A stretch of 64,000 nt of DNA from Planomicrobium okeanokoites (GCF_003428875.1 NZ_QQRS01000001.1:868001-932000); one strand, 5' to 3'; shown: positions 44,518 to 55,790, counted from the stretch's first letter. Numbers and translations are program-made. The notes: generated by a model from the letters alone, not told the origin.

Positions 44518-45209
44518 TTAATGATTTTCGATTTCTTTATTCTTTTTCAAACCTACAAGCGCGCCAACTACTACGATTCCTACAAGTACAATCCAGAATG
44601 TGATTGTCCACGGAGTGGAATGCGGGAAGTCATGCGGTAAAACGCCAAGCTTGTCATGAGACAAAGTCATGACGAGCAATTTCACACCTACCCAGCCGAC
44701 AACAACAAACGCAGCTGTTTCCAATTGCGGATATTTTTCCAGCAATTGCACGAATTTATGCGCTGCAAAACGCATGATGATGACACCGATCAAACCACCG
44801 GCAAGCATTACTGTAAACTGGCCGGAGTTGATGCCGCCGATGTCTTCCAGACCAAACAGATTTAGATGCGGCAACGTCACTGCCAGTGCTACAGCAGCCA
44901 GCATTGAGTCGATGGCAAACGCAATATCCGCCAATTCGATTTTCAGCACTGTCATCCAGAAACCTGAGCCTTTTGTCGCTTCCGGTTCTATCGAATGATC
45001 TTCGCCTTTTCGCTGATCATAAACAATGCGGCGAAACGGAAAACGAATGCTCCCGCCAGACCATAGAATAAAGCTTTCTTTTGTTGCGCTTTCGGCAGAT
45101 GTTTTACCATTACCGCCATTACCACTGCGTTATCCGCAGCAAGTAAGCCTTCCAGACCGATCAAGACCAGCAGGACCCAGGCATACTCCAATAATATTGC
45201 ACTATCCAT
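44518..45209 (-). pseudogene. ykoY: TerC/YkoY-family manganese exporter, internally deleted and frameshifted
   Basis: Two frames carry one protein. 45209-44988 encodes 73 residues with the intact N-terminus (LLVLIGLEGLLAADNAVVMAVMVKHLPKAQQKKA split by helices; the AADNA and LP motifs are normal) and ends in TAG shortly after FRFAALFMIS. In another frame the sequence continues from KGEDHSIEPEATKGSGFW into WMTVLKIELADIAFAIDS to the normal end at 44518. Compared with YkoY from memory, about one membrane segment (~25-30 residues) is missing at the junction. Intact TerC proteins export Mn2+. The riboswitch, promoter and AGGAGGAATAGG site upstream all look intact. A sequencing or assembly error is possible. 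Confidence 0.8.
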
Positions 45210-45236
45210 TTCCTATTCCTCCTATTTTTTGCCAGC

Positions 45237-45366
45237 AAAAAAGACCCTCGCCTAATAAAAGGCAAAGGTCTCGCTAAGCAATTAAAATCGCTATCACAAC
45301 CGATGGCTGTTAACCATGTACTGACGACTGTGAAATAGGTTTCCCTACAGCTACTCCCCTTTGACA
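45237..45366 (-). promoter_or_regulatory. yybP-ykoY manganese riboswitch with terminator
   Basis: On the minus strand the aptamer hallmarks are present: CAAAGGGGAGTAGC at the 5' side, CGTCAGTAC in the middle, and GCGAGACCTTTGCC at the 3' side, whose CCTTTG pairs with CAAAGG to close P1. The 3' strand can instead form AGACC..GCCT / AGGC..GGGTCT followed by a T run (45237-45271), an intrinsic terminator. Placed directly before a TerC gene, as expected for the Mn2+ riboswitch. Confidence 0.9.
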
Positions 45367-45395
45367 TCTGTCAAAGTAAATTTAGTTGTACTATG

Positions 45396-45423
45396 AGTAT
45401 ATCATCTTTTTATATAATGTAAA
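45396..45423 (-). promoter_or_regulatory. Promoter of the riboswitch-terC unit
   Basis: TTTACA (45423-45418), 16-base spacer ending in TGA, TATACT (45401-45396): an extended -10 promoter about 30 bases before the aptamer. It lies next to the 3' end of the upstream SDR gene. Confidence 0.72.
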
Positions 45424-45425
45424 TA

Positions 45426-46511
45426 TTATTGGATTGGAATTTGAAAGCTTTTGTCATTTTTATGCAATTCATAAAAAGCGACCATTTCCGGCATGGTTTC
45501 CAGAAAATCGGCACATTGAATGCCGCTGCCTTTCAGCAATCGCTCTGCTCCTGACGTATCAAAAGAAGCTGGCCAATCCATATAATCCAGAGTCTCCATT
45601 TCGACTCCAAGCAATTTTCTGACCCCTTTATTCTTAAGCCCTGCTGCAGCCATTTTTTTTGGCAGGCGCCCTTTCGGTGTTTTTCCGGTCAGGTGGACTA
45701 CCATGGAACGATAAACTTCTTCGACAGGATGCGGATCGGGATCCGTCAAATGGACCGTTTCACCTTCGGCAGCTGACAATCTGCTCAAATATACAGAAGC
45801 TTCAAGTATGTAATCCACCGGAACGACATTTATATAAGAAGAAGATTTTCCAACGTAAGGGATGATCGGCATTTTACGGATCCGATCGATCATATTCAAG
45901 AAAAAGTAAGGGCCGTCGAATTTGATGGTTTCACCTGTTTTTGAATGGCCGCGCACAATACCGGGACGAATAATCGTGACTGGATAATTTTCTTTCATGT
46001 CCTCGACAAGCACTTCCGCTTCAAATTTAGTTTCCTCATAAAAATTCTTGAATTTTTCCGGCCGCACCAATTCATCTTCCATCAGCACGCCTTCACGATT
46101 TCCTGCCACATAAGCCGTACTGAAATACATATACCGTTCAAGACCTGAAAGTCCGGACACAAATTCATTTACATTTTTTGTTCCATCGACATTCACTTTC
46201 CATGCCAAATCCCTTTGCACAGCTAAATCGTAGATTGCAGCCAGATGCCAAAAAATGATTTTTTTCTGTTCCAGGAAGGACCGATCTTCCGGTTTGAGTC
46301 CGAGCCCTTCTTTAGTGATGTCCCCATCTATGATGCGGATTGGTCTGCAGCCGGTCTCTTCTTCAATACGCTTCGCTTCTTTTTCGGCTTTTTCTCTTTC
46401 AGACGCCAATATAATAGCTGTAACCCCCAAATCCGAATCCTGATTGATGGATGTGCGGATGAGTTGGCTTGCTATAAAACCTGGAAATCCTGTAAAAACT
46501 GCTTCTGTCAT
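45426..46511 (-). CDS. Extended SDR, fatty-acyl reductase/male-sterility-type NAD(P)-binding protein
   Basis: 361 residues. The N-terminal Rossmann motif is TGFPGFIASQLI (about 7-18). Substrate-pocket residues appear as FSTAYVAGNREG (about 129-140) and YEETKFEAE, a Y-x-x-x-K catalytic pair (about 157-161). The arrangement (acidic loop, HLAAIYDL, extended C-terminus) resembles NAD-binding_4 proteins related to fatty acyl-CoA and thioester reductases, but the substrate is not readable. GGGGGAATTGAC precedes the ATG. Monocistronic or the upstream gene of the terC promoter. Confidence 0.72.
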   Translation of the reverse strand: MTEAVFTGFPGFIASQLIRTSINQDSDLGVTAIILASEREKAEKEAKRIEEETGCRPIRIIDGDITKEGLGLKPEDRSFLEQKKIIFWHLAAIYDLAVQRDLAWKVNVDGTKNVNEFVSGLSGLERYMYFSTAYVAGNREGVLMEDELVRPEKFKNFYEETKFEAEVLVEDMKENYPVTIIRPGIVRGHSKTGETIKFDGPYFFLNMIDRIRKMPIIPYVGKSSSYINVVPVDYILEASVYLSRLSAAEGETVHLTDPDPHPVEEVYRSMVVHLTGKTPKGRLPKKMAAAGLKNKGVRKLLGVEMETLDYMDWPASFDTSGAERLLKGSGIQCADFLETMPEMVAFYELHKNDKSFQIPIQ

Positions 46512-46621
46512 GTCAATTCCCCCTTTTCTAATTCTCTTTTATTTCATTAAGCCTCTTTTCCATCCAATGAAAGCCGTTTGCATCATCATTTCCAATTATA
46601 CTAAATATTCCAATAAAAAAT

Positions 46622-46658
46622 ACAAAAATAAAAAGCAAGCCCATTGGCTCACTTTTTA
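46622..46658 (-). terminator. Terminator of the RND pump gene
   Basis: AAAAAGTGAGCC / GGCTTGCTTTTT stem (two G-U pairs), short loop, T-rich tail; starts within the last codons of the gene. Confidence 0.75.
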
Positions 46659-49600
46659 TTCATCGATCTTGTTTCTTTATCGAAAAGACTGTAGACAATC
46701 GGCACCACATACAAAGTAAGGAAAGTCGAACTGATCAAACCGCCGATTACTGCGATTCCCATCGGCTGGTTGATTTCTGTTCCTTCCCCTATGCCTACGG
46801 CAAGAGGGGCAAGCCCTAATATTGTCGTCAATGCCGTCATGAGAATCGGCCGCATCCGGTCACGCACGGATGTGATGATGGCATCATAGGATTCCAATCC
46901 GCTTTCTTTGCGTTTATTGATGTAATCGACTAACACAATCCCGTTATTGACGACAATCCCTACCAGAACCAGTATACCGATGACTGCGGTTATACTGATA
47001 GGTGTCTGCGTCACAAACAAGGCGATTGCCACACCAATAACCATGAGCGGTACAGTGAACATGATAACAAAAGGATATTTGAACGATTCAAATTGCGCCG
47101 CCATTACCATATAAACAAGTACAACTGCCAACAGGACAGCCATTATCATATCATTGATGGCGTTATCGAACAGTTCACGGTCTCCGCCAAACGTTATCAT
47201 GGTTCCATCGTCCAGATTCAGATCTTCAAGCGCCGCGTCCACTTCATCCGACATATCACCCATTGTGACATCAGATTGATGCTGCAAAGTGAAAGATACG
47301 CTTCCTGCCTGGTCAACGCGCTGAATGCTGACCGGTCCCTGGGCAATTTCTATTTCAGCAAGTTCCTGCAATTCAACAAATGTTCCGGAAGGCGTCCGGA
47401 GACTCAACTCCTGCAGTTTTTGGTAACTGTCCCGGTCTTCTTCCTCGATTTCAACAAATACGGCGAGAACTTCTTCCTGCTCATTAATCACTTGGGTAGC
47501 CTGCACACCACGGGTGATATTATTCACAGCCTGAGCGATCTGGGCAGGTGCCATGCCATATTCAGTTGCAGTTTCACGGTCTATTGTAATCTGAATTTCA
47601 TCGATTGTTTCATCGCGGTCATTCGTCAATTCAGTAACCGTCGACAAACTGCTCAATGATTCACTGATCCTTTCAACAGCTTCATCAAGTCTGACAGGAT
47701 CTGTATCCGTTACAGTAAAGGATAATGTGTTGGGGGTGGATCCGGCTGCAGTCTGCAGATTGAATCCGACTTCAGCCCGTTCTCCCACTTTATCCAGAAT
47801 TTGAGGCTGGACATCATCCACAAATTCGAATACAGACCGCTCACGTTCATCCAGCGGAACCAGCTTGATATAGATTTCAGCTTCATTGGATTCTGATGAA
47901 CCTTGAGCCTGACCTTGCTGGGTGGTTCCTACGAGACTGACGTAAACATCCACATCTTCTTCCGCTTCAAGTTCTTCTTCGATCATCGTCACCACTTCAT
48001 CAGTCGCTGATCGGGAAGAGCCGTTTTCAAGCTCGACTGAGACGCTGACAAAACCTTCATCAGTAGCCGGCAAGAATTCGGTACCTACCTGCGAAACGCC
48101 GAATGCCCCGATTATAAGAAATACTAAAGTAATCAACAGGACAAGTATGCGGTGGCGCAATGCCCAGCGGATTGAGCGTTCAAAGTTCTTAAGCCCTTTT
48201 GATCTTCTTTTCCTGGCTTCGACATTGCCTTTCGGCTTCGTAAGCATTCTTGAAGCAAGCATTGGAACAACCGTCAGTGCGACTGCTAATGAAGCAAATA
48301 AACTGAAGGAAATCGTCAGCGCAAATTCGAAGAATATTTCACCGATCAGCCCTGAAATGAAAATTACAGGAACAAAAACTGCAACCGTAGTTAATGTGGA
48401 GGCGGTAATGGCACCAGAAACTTCCTTCGCCCCATCTGAAGCCGCCTTCTTCGAGGGTTTGCCCATCGCCAGATGCCGCTCGATATTTTCAATGACGACA
48501 ATCGCATTATCGACCAGCATCCCTATTCCCAGGGCCAATGCCCCGAGTGTCATGATATTCAAGGCAAAATCTGCGAAATACATCAACACAAAAGTAACGA
48601 TGACAGAATATGGAATTGCAATACCGATAATGACCGGACTTTTCACTCCACGCAGGAAGAAAAACAGGACCAGCATTGCAAAAATGCCTCCGAAGATTAA
48701 GGTCTGTCCGATATTTCCGACGGCCAGTTTAACATAATCTCCTTGGTCAAAAAGAATATCCGCTTCAACAGCACTGAATCGCTCCTCTTCCAGGAGTTCA
48801 TCCAGACGTTCTTGAAAAGCGGTTGATACATCCGCAGTGTTTGCGCCGGATTCCTGCAATGCCGCAAGTAAAACAGCCGGCTCCTGGTTCGCGCGCGTTT
48901 CACTGTTGCGGTCGCGTTCGGCCAGTGAAACATCAGCCACATCGCCGATTGTGAGGTTCTCACCATCAAGCGGATCCACCGTTACAACCAGGTCTGCTAT
49001 TTCTTCTGCACTTGTCAGGGTGCTGATCACCCGGGTAGTTAGATTCCGCCCATCTTCACTCTCGATCGGTTCTCCCGGCATGGAAACGTTGCTTCCCTGA
49101 ATGACTTGCACAATATCGGATTGCTGCAAGCCGTTTTCTTCCAATAATTCCTGATCGAGCGAAATAAGGATATCTTCTATAAGAGTCCCTGAAATATTGA
49201 CGTTTGCTACGCCTTCAGTCTGCAGCAATTCCGTTTCCAGTTCCTCTGCTAGAACTCTTATATCTACATCCGATTCGGTTGCGCGCAAAGAGAGCTGCAA
49301 AATCGGAAACTGTGAGGGGTCGAATTTCAGGAATTGAGGCGTTCCAGCGTCATCCGGCAGGAATGTTTGGTCGATGCGCTGAAGGATATCGCTTTGTACG
49401 TCATCAATTTCAGTGGACCAGTCAAACTCGAGAAGGATGAAATTCGATCCTTCCTGTGAAGTCGACTGGATCGATTCGATACCCGGCAAAGTTGAAAGGT
49501 TCGCCTCGAGAGGCTTTGTCACTTTTTCATTGACTTCTGTCGGACTGGCACCATTATAAGTAGTCACCACTACACCTATAGGTGGATTCAATTCTGGTAT

Positions 49601-49708
49601 TAAAGTCACCGGGATACGTAAAAAGGACACTGCCCCCAAAATAATGACCAAAAGCATGGTGACAGTGGTCAAAACCGGTCTCCGTATCGAAAAATCACTT
49701 AGTTTCAT
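46649..49708 (-). CDS. swrC: RND efflux pump, SwrC/YerP-like
   Basis: 1019 residues, the AcrB-type length. N-terminal helix then a large extracellular loop, 12 membrane segments in two halves. Hallmarks: GIGMLVDNAIVVIENIERH (about 395-413) with the charged proton-relay helix, FVPVIFISGLIGEIFF, and the second half VLVGIVVNNGIVLVDYIN. SwrC in B. subtilis gives surfactin resistance and supports swarming; substrate here is inferred. No periplasmic adaptor or outer-membrane gene is nearby, as expected in a Gram-positive. Its own promoter (49742-49770) and terminator flank it. Confidence 0.88.
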   Translation of the reverse strand: MKLSDFSIRRPVLTTVTMLLVIILGAVSFLRIPVTLIPELNPPIGVVVTTYNGASPTEVNEKVTKPLEANLSTLPGIESIQSTSQEGSNFILLEFDWSTEIDDVQSDILQRIDQTFLPDDAGTPQFLKFDPSQFPILQLSLRATESDVDIRVLAEELETELLQTEGVANVNISGTLIEDILISLDQELLEENGLQQSDIVQVIQGSNVSMPGEPIESEDGRNLTTRVISTLTSAEEIADLVVTVDPLDGENLTIGDVADVSLAERDRNSETRANQEPAVLLAALQESGANTADVSTAFQERLDELLEEERFSAVEADILFDQGDYVKLAVGNIGQTLIFGGIFAMLVLFFFLRGVKSPVIIGIAIPYSVIVTFVLMYFADFALNIMTLGALALGIGMLVDNAIVVIENIERHLAMGKPSKKAASDGAKEVSGAITASTLTTVAVFVPVIFISGLIGEIFFEFALTISFSLFASLAVALTVVPMLASRMLTKPKGNVEARKRRSKGLKNFERSIRWALRHRILVLLITLVFLIIGAFGVSQVGTEFLPATDEGFVSVSVELENGSSRSATDEVVTMIEEELEAEEDVDVYVSLVGTTQQGQAQGSSESNEAEIYIKLVPLDERERSVFEFVDDVQPQILDKVGERAEVGFNLQTAAGSTPNTLSFTVTDTDPVRLDEAVERISESLSSLSTVTELTNDRDETIDEIQITIDRETATEYGMAPAQIAQAVNNITRGVQATQVINEQEEVLAVFVEIEEEDRDSYQKLQELSLRTPSGTFVELQELAEIEIAQGPVSIQRVDQAGSVSFTLQHQSDVTMGDMSDEVDAALEDLNLDDGTMITFGGDRELFDNAINDMIMAVLLAVVLVYMVMAAQFESFKYPFVIMFTVPLMVIGVAIALFVTQTPISITAVIGILVLVGIVVNNGIVLVDYINKRKESGLESYDAIITSVRDRMRPILMTALTTILGLAPLAVGIGEGTEINQPMGIAVIGGLISSTFLTLYVVPIVYSLFDKETRSMNKK

Positions 49709-49741
49709 TGTGTCAAACCCTCTCTGTTACTTCGTTCTTTT

Positions 49742-49770
49742 ATCATAAGAAAAACTGCCGGCCACCGCAA
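49742..49770 (-). promoter_or_regulatory. Promoter of the RND pump gene
   Basis: TTGCGG (49770-49765), 17-base spacer, TATGAT (49747-49742), 33 bases before the ATG. Confidence 0.5.
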
Positions 49771-49831
49771 ACTTAAACCTTTGGAATGAATTTGGATATA
49801 TCAAAATTGTGAACAGAACATACTTATTTGG

Positions 49832-49865
49832 AATCATAAAAGAACCTGCCTTCCGGCAGGTTCTG
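49832..49865 (-). terminator. Terminator of prfC
   Basis: Perfect AGAACCTGCC / GGCAGGTTCT stem with a 4-base loop and a TTTTATG tail on the minus strand. Confidence 0.82.
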
Positions 49866-49915
49866 GTGCTTCATAGGAAGCAGATTGGCAGCTCCCTGTG
49901 ATGAAAATATATTTT

Positions 49916-51484
<1,569 letters not shown>

Positions 51485-51560
51485 GTTTTACGCTCCTTTA
51501 ATCTACTCTCTTCATATTAGAGAAGGAAATGTGAAAAAACAAGAATTAATAATTCGTACC

Positions 51561-51592
51561 ATAAAAAAAGAAGCCGTTGAGGGCCTCTTTTC
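51561..51592 (-). terminator. Terminator of murE
   Basis: AAAGAGGCC / GGCTTCTTT stem with one G-U pair and a T run, overlapping the murE stop. Confidence 0.75.
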
Positions 51593-53051
51593 AGCTATAT
51601 TTGATCAACGCTTCCTGTTTCGCAATTTCTTTGTCGCTATGCGGAAATTTCGTGGTCCCGATAATTTGATAATCTTCATGGCCTTTTCCGGCAAGGATTA
51701 TGATATCTCCGGGTTCCGATTGCTGAATCGCATGTTTTACCGCTTCTTCACGGTCGCCTATGCAGGCATAATTCGAATGTGCCATTCCAGTTTCCAAATC
51801 TTTCAGGATACTGTCATATGCTTCATCTCTCGGGTCATCTGTTGTCAAAACGACGTAATCCGCAACAGACGCTTTTTTGGCCATATCCGGCCTTTTCGTT
51901 TTATCCCGGTTGCCGCCAGTCCCTACAAGGAAAATGATTTTATTCTTTTTGAAGCCTGACACAGCCGCCAGTGCTTTTTCAATCGCATCAGGTGTATGTG
52001 CATAATCCACATAGACTGTTACTGGAGCATCAATCGACACTTTCTGCATCCGGCCTTCGACTGGATCGATTGCAGCCAGTGCTTCCAATATATTATCCAG
52101 CCTGAAACCTTCGGCATATAATGCGGTTATGGCTGCCAACGCATTCGACACATTAAAATGGCCGAGCAATTTCATGGAAACCTGAAATTCTCCTTCAGGG
52201 CACGTCAGACGGAAAGATGTGCCGGATTGGTCCATTGAGATTTCATCAGCCCGGAATTGTGCCTGTTTTTCCACTCCGTAAGTGAAAATCGGATGGGAAG
52301 TCATCTTTTTGAATTGTTCAGACCAAGGATCATCCGCATTCAATACTGCCCGTTTTCTTTCACTCAGATCCTGTCCCAGTTGAGCGAACAGCAGTCCTTT
52401 GGCATGTCCATATTCTTCCATTGTTCCATGGAAATCAAGGTGGTCATGCGTGAGATTGGTGAAAATGGCAGTGTTAAATTCGACGCCTGCGAGCCTGCCA
52501 AGCACCAATCCGTGTGAGGAGACTTCCATTGTCATATGTGAACAGCCAGCCTCTTTTGCTTTCGCGATCATTTTTTGTGTCGTTAAGGCATCACTGGTCG
52601 TATTGGCGGAAGGATGCATCTCACCATTAAGATTAAAGCCGATTGTTCCGGTCAAGGCCGATTTTTCACCTAACTTCATCAGCATCGAATGAAGCATGCC
52701 GGCAACGCTCGTTTTCCCGTTCGTTCCCGTGACTCCGATCATCTGGATGTCTTTGGAAGGATACTTATAAAACTTTGAAGCCAGTTGGCCCAGCGCGCGG
52801 ACTGTGTCTTCCACTATCAGCACCGCAGAACCTTCAACTTCAACCGGTTTTTCGGAAAGAATGAGTGTAGCTCCGCATTTAGTCGCTTGTTCGGCAAAAT
52901 CGTGGCCGTCGACAGTATAACCTTCAATACATACGAATAGAGATCCAGGCACAGCGTCCCTAGAATCCATCGTAATGTGTTCAATTTTTTCAGGCAGTTC
53001 GCCTGAAAGCAGTTTATAAGGAATATTTTCGAGTAACTCCCTGCTATTCAT
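51591..53051 (-). CDS. murE: UDP-MurNAc-tripeptide synthetase MurE
   Basis: 486 residues. ATP loop GTNGKTS at 109-115, TTSDALTTQK, THDHLDFHGTMEEYGHAKG with the carbamoylated Lys218, and HTPDAIEKAL. The position that fixes the third amino acid reads DDPRDE (405-410), whereas the motif for meso-DAP adding enzymes is DNPR. So lysine rather than DAP as the substrate is possible; I cannot decide from sequence. GGAGG precedes the ATG. It starts 14 bases after the M42 peptidase stop and so shares an operon with it. Confidence 0.9.
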   Translation of the reverse strand: MNSRELLENIPYKLLSGELPEKIEHITMDSRDAVPGSLFVCIEGYTVDGHDFAEQATKCGATLILSEKPVEVEGSAVLIVEDTVRALGQLASKFYKYPSKDIQMIGVTGTNGKTSVAGMLHSMLMKLGEKSALTGTIGFNLNGEMHPSANTTSDALTTQKMIAKAKEAGCSHMTMEVSSHGLVLGRLAGVEFNTAIFTNLTHDHLDFHGTMEEYGHAKGLLFAQLGQDLSERKRAVLNADDPWSEQFKKMTSHPIFTYGVEKQAQFRADEISMDQSGTSFRLTCPEGEFQVSMKLLGHFNVSNALAAITALYAEGFRLDNILEALAAIDPVEGRMQKVSIDAPVTVYVDYAHTPDAIEKALAAVSGFKKNKIIFLVGTGGNRDKTKRPDMAKKASVADYVVLTTDDPRDEAYDSILKDLETGMAHSNYACIGDREEAVKHAIQQSEPGDIIILAGKGHEDYQIIGTTKFPHSDKEIAKQEALIKYS

Positions 53052-53065
53052 GAAAATCCTCCTAA

Positions 53066-54118
53066 TCAGGAAACCAACGGTGACATTACATAAGCATAAA
53101 GCAATGCAGCCGAGGCTTTCAGTGAATCTGTATGTGTCCGTTCATAGGAATGTGATGCTTCTATTCCCGGACCGAATAATGCGTGTTTTACATCATAACC
53201 CGCACTGATCGCCGCTGATGCGTCTGATCCATAGTATGGATAAATATCCACTTTATAATCGATATTATTCTCTTTGGCTAAGGAAACCAGATGGCGTGTC
53301 AACCCGTAATGATATGGCCCGCTGGAATCCTTAGCACAAATTGAAACGGTGTATTCATCAGAAGATTGACCATCTCCGATCGCTCCCATATCCACCGCAA
53401 TATATTCTTCTGTCCGATCAGGAATATTTGAATTTCCGCCATAACCGATTTCTTCATTATTGGAAATATAGAAATGTGTTGTATAAGGCAGTTTTTCAGA
53501 AGCTTGACTCAGATGCTTCACCAATTCGAGCAATAAAGCTGTGCTGGCCTTATCATCCAAATGGCGGGATTTTATAAATCCGGAATCTGTGGCGGCAAAC
53601 CTGGGGTCGAACGACACAAAATCGCCCACCTCAATACCAAGTTCCCTAACCGCGTCTTCTGAAAACACTTTTTCATCAATTCGTACTTCCATATTATCTG
53701 CATTGCGCTCAGCAGACCCGGCGTCTTTATAAACATGGACTGTCGTCTGATGAAGCAGGATGGTACCTGAAACAGTTTTCCCAGAAGCTGTATGTATCAG
53801 ACAATTCTCGCCTTCAACCGCATTGAATTTAAAGCCGCCGACCAGTGAAAGCTTCAAACGTCCGGATGGTTTAATTTCCTTCACCATGGCGCCAAGCGTA
53901 TCCACATGTGCTGTCAGTAATCTGTGGCGTTCATCATTGTCACCTTTGACAGTGGCTATGACTCCGCCTTTATTGGTTGTAGTATACTGGACATTCCAGC
54001 TGTCCATCATTTTTTTAATCTTATCCATTATTTCCATTGTATAGCCGGAAGGACTCGGAATCGATGTCAATTCACCCAAAAGTCCAATCGTTTCTTTCGA
54101 ATTCCATTGATGTGTCAT
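53066..54118 (-). CDS. M42-family metallo-aminopeptidase/glutamyl aminopeptidase-like
   Basis: 350 residues. Metal-site residues appear in LTAHVDTLGAM (about 69-79), SRHLDDKASTALLLEL (about 180-195), NNEEIGYGG (about 220-228, catalytic Glu pair), VDMGAIGDG and EASHSYERTH. The M42 family forms dodecameric tetrahedral aminopeptidases, zinc- or cobalt-dependent, in the cytoplasm. AGGGGG site. Immediately upstream of murE. Which of YsdC, YtoP or FrvX it corresponds to is not decided. Confidence 0.85.
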   Translation of the reverse strand: MTHQWNSKETIGLLGELTSIPSPSGYTMEIMDKIKKMMDSWNVQYTTTNKGGVIATVKGDNDERHRLLTAHVDTLGAMVKEIKPSGRLKLSLVGGFKFNAVEGENCLIHTASGKTVSGTILLHQTTVHVYKDAGSAERNADNMEVRIDEKVFSEDAVRELGIEVGDFVSFDPRFAATDSGFIKSRHLDDKASTALLLELVKHLSQASEKLPYTTHFYISNNEEIGYGGNSNIPDRTEEYIAVDMGAIGDGQSSDEYTVSICAKDSSGPYHYGLTRHLVSLAKENNIDYKVDIYPYYGSDASAAISAGYDVKHALFGPGIEASHSYERTHTDSLKASAALLYAYVMSPLVS

Positions 54119-54221
54119 GCGTGACGCCCCCTTAATAGCTTAATCATATCAAAATCAGCCGTTTTCGCACAGTCCTGACTGTAGTATTATTAATGAATCG
54201 ACGTGAATCCTGAGGTGAAAG

Positions 54222-55790
54222 ATGAAACTAACCAATTCAACCAGCCAGAAAAACTTATTATTCCTTCATATTTTCGGCTTTGCCAGTATTTTGCATATAA
54301 TACTTAATATCATTTTCAGTTTCAATGCAGCCGTTTTTGCACCGATTAGCGGTCTGGTCATCTATATTACTCTGTTATTTTTAAAGGCACGGCTGTCGGA
54401 GCATTTGCTCCGCTCACTGTTATTGTACGCAATGAATATATATTTATTCATTTTGAATATCGAATCTTTATCAGCTGTAACACTTGTCTATTTTGCTGTA
54501 CCACTCCTGGTGGCCGCTTTATCGGACGAGCTTAGAGCCATTTCTGTTCTGAGCGCCGCCACTGTATTGGAAGTGATCGTGCTGATCTTTTTTTTCGGGC
54601 AATTGGAGAGAACGCCCAGTTTTCAATATAACCACCTTTCAATTCTCACTTTTCTGCTCATCATAATGCTGCTCACATTTTTCCATACTTTTTACTTCAG
54701 CCGCTTATGGCAGCAAATGCAGGAACGAAATAAGTCGATGGAAGAAGCGCTTATTTCCCGCGAAGGCTATCTTCAATTATTTTTCGAAACCGCCAAGGAT
54801 GCAATGGCCGTTTTTGATACTGACAACCGCGTCATTGCTATTAATCCTGCATTTGAAAAATTATATGGCTGGTCAGCGGAAGAATCCTATGGAAAAAAAA
54901 TCAAGCCCTATCCGCAAGAAAAAGAAGAGCTTGCAGATCTGCAGGCTCTGGAATTATTAAAAGGCAAAAGTTTCAATTTGCTCGACACGGTGGATATGAA
55001 AAAAGACGGTACCAAATTCCATACTCAAATTACTTTATCGCCTATTTTTGACAAAAAAGGAAACGTAATTGCCACATCGGTGATTTCCCGTGACATCACG
55101 TACCAGAAAGAATCCGAACAGTTAATCCTGCAAAGCGAAAAATTGAAGCTTGCAGGCGAAATTGCAGCAGGCGTTGCCCATGAAATCAGGAATCCGATGA
55201 CTGTCATTTCGGGATTCGTTCAATTGATGCAGCAGGATCACAACCATCCATACAAGCAATATACCGAGCTCATCCATTCAGAACTGGAACGGATCGATTT
55301 GATCATCAGCGAATTTCTGGTCCTTGCAAAACCACAGGCCCCATCAATCAAACAATTCAGTTTGCGGAAGCTGATAGATAATATCACTTTATTGTTCAGT
55401 TCTGAATTCAATTTGAAGGGAATTGTCTATACGGAAGTTTGGAGTGATGAGCCGGATTATATCCTAAACGGTGAACAGCATTCATTGAAACAGGTTTTTA
55501 TCAATCTGTTCAAAAACGCTGTAGAATCTATCGATAGGACTGGAAAAGTCCATTTAACCGTCTCCCTCACAGATGAGAAGGTATCCATCCGAATCACGGA
55601 TAACGGAAGCGGCATGCCTCCAGAAAATCTTAAGAGAATTTATGAACCTTTCTATACAACTAAGGAGAATGGCACGGGACTCGGTCTTCTCATTTCACAA
55701 AAAATCATACAGGACCACGGCGGCGCTCTGAACATCACCAGTGAATCAGATAAAGGCACTTCCGCCGAAGTGGTATTGCCGAAAAAATAA
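54222..55790 (+). CDS. PAS-containing sporulation-kinase-like sensor histidine kinase
   Basis: 522 residues. An N-terminal block of about six membrane segments (10-170) precedes a PAS domain (about 183-300: FDTDNRVIAINPAFEKLYGWSAEE). HisKA follows with GVAHEIRNPMTVISGF and phosphoacceptor His320, then the HATPase boxes KNAVESI, DNGSGM and GTGLGL. H-box and ATPase resemble the KinA-E kinases that start the Spo0A phosphorelay. No response regulator is next to it. AGGTGA site before ATG. If the organism does not sporulate, its target would be something else. Confidence 0.87.
   Translation: MKLTNSTSQKNLLFLHIFGFASILHIILNIIFSFNAAVFAPISGLVIYITLLFLKARLSEHLLRSLLLYAMNIYLFILNIESLSAVTLVYFAVPLLVAALSDELRAISVLSAATVLEVIVLIFFFGQLERTPSFQYNHLSILTFLLIIMLLTFFHTFYFSRLWQQMQERNKSMEEALISREGYLQLFFETAKDAMAVFDTDNRVIAINPAFEKLYGWSAEESYGKKIKPYPQEKEELADLQALELLKGKSFNLLDTVDMKKDGTKFHTQITLSPIFDKKGNVIATSVISRDITYQKESEQLILQSEKLKLAGEIAAGVAHEIRNPMTVISGFVQLMQQDHNHPYKQYTELIHSELERIDLIISEFLVLAKPQAPSIKQFSLRKLIDNITLLFSSEFNLKGIVYTEVWSDEPDYILNGEQHSLKQVFINLFKNAVESIDRTGKVHLTVSLTDEKVSIRITDNGSGMPPENLKRIYEPFYTTKENGTGLGLLISQKIIQDHGGALNITSESDKGTSAEVVLPKK

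Noticed and set aside
44988-45209. A separate 73-residue membrane protein
   Set aside because: Its sequence is the N-terminus of TerC/YkoY and it sits directly after the riboswitch; the rest of the protein is in another frame, so it is part of a broken gene.
47093-48737. Long plus-strand ORFs inside the RND pump gene
   Set aside because: They are antisense frames within a well-supported 1019-residue gene, without ribosome-binding sites.
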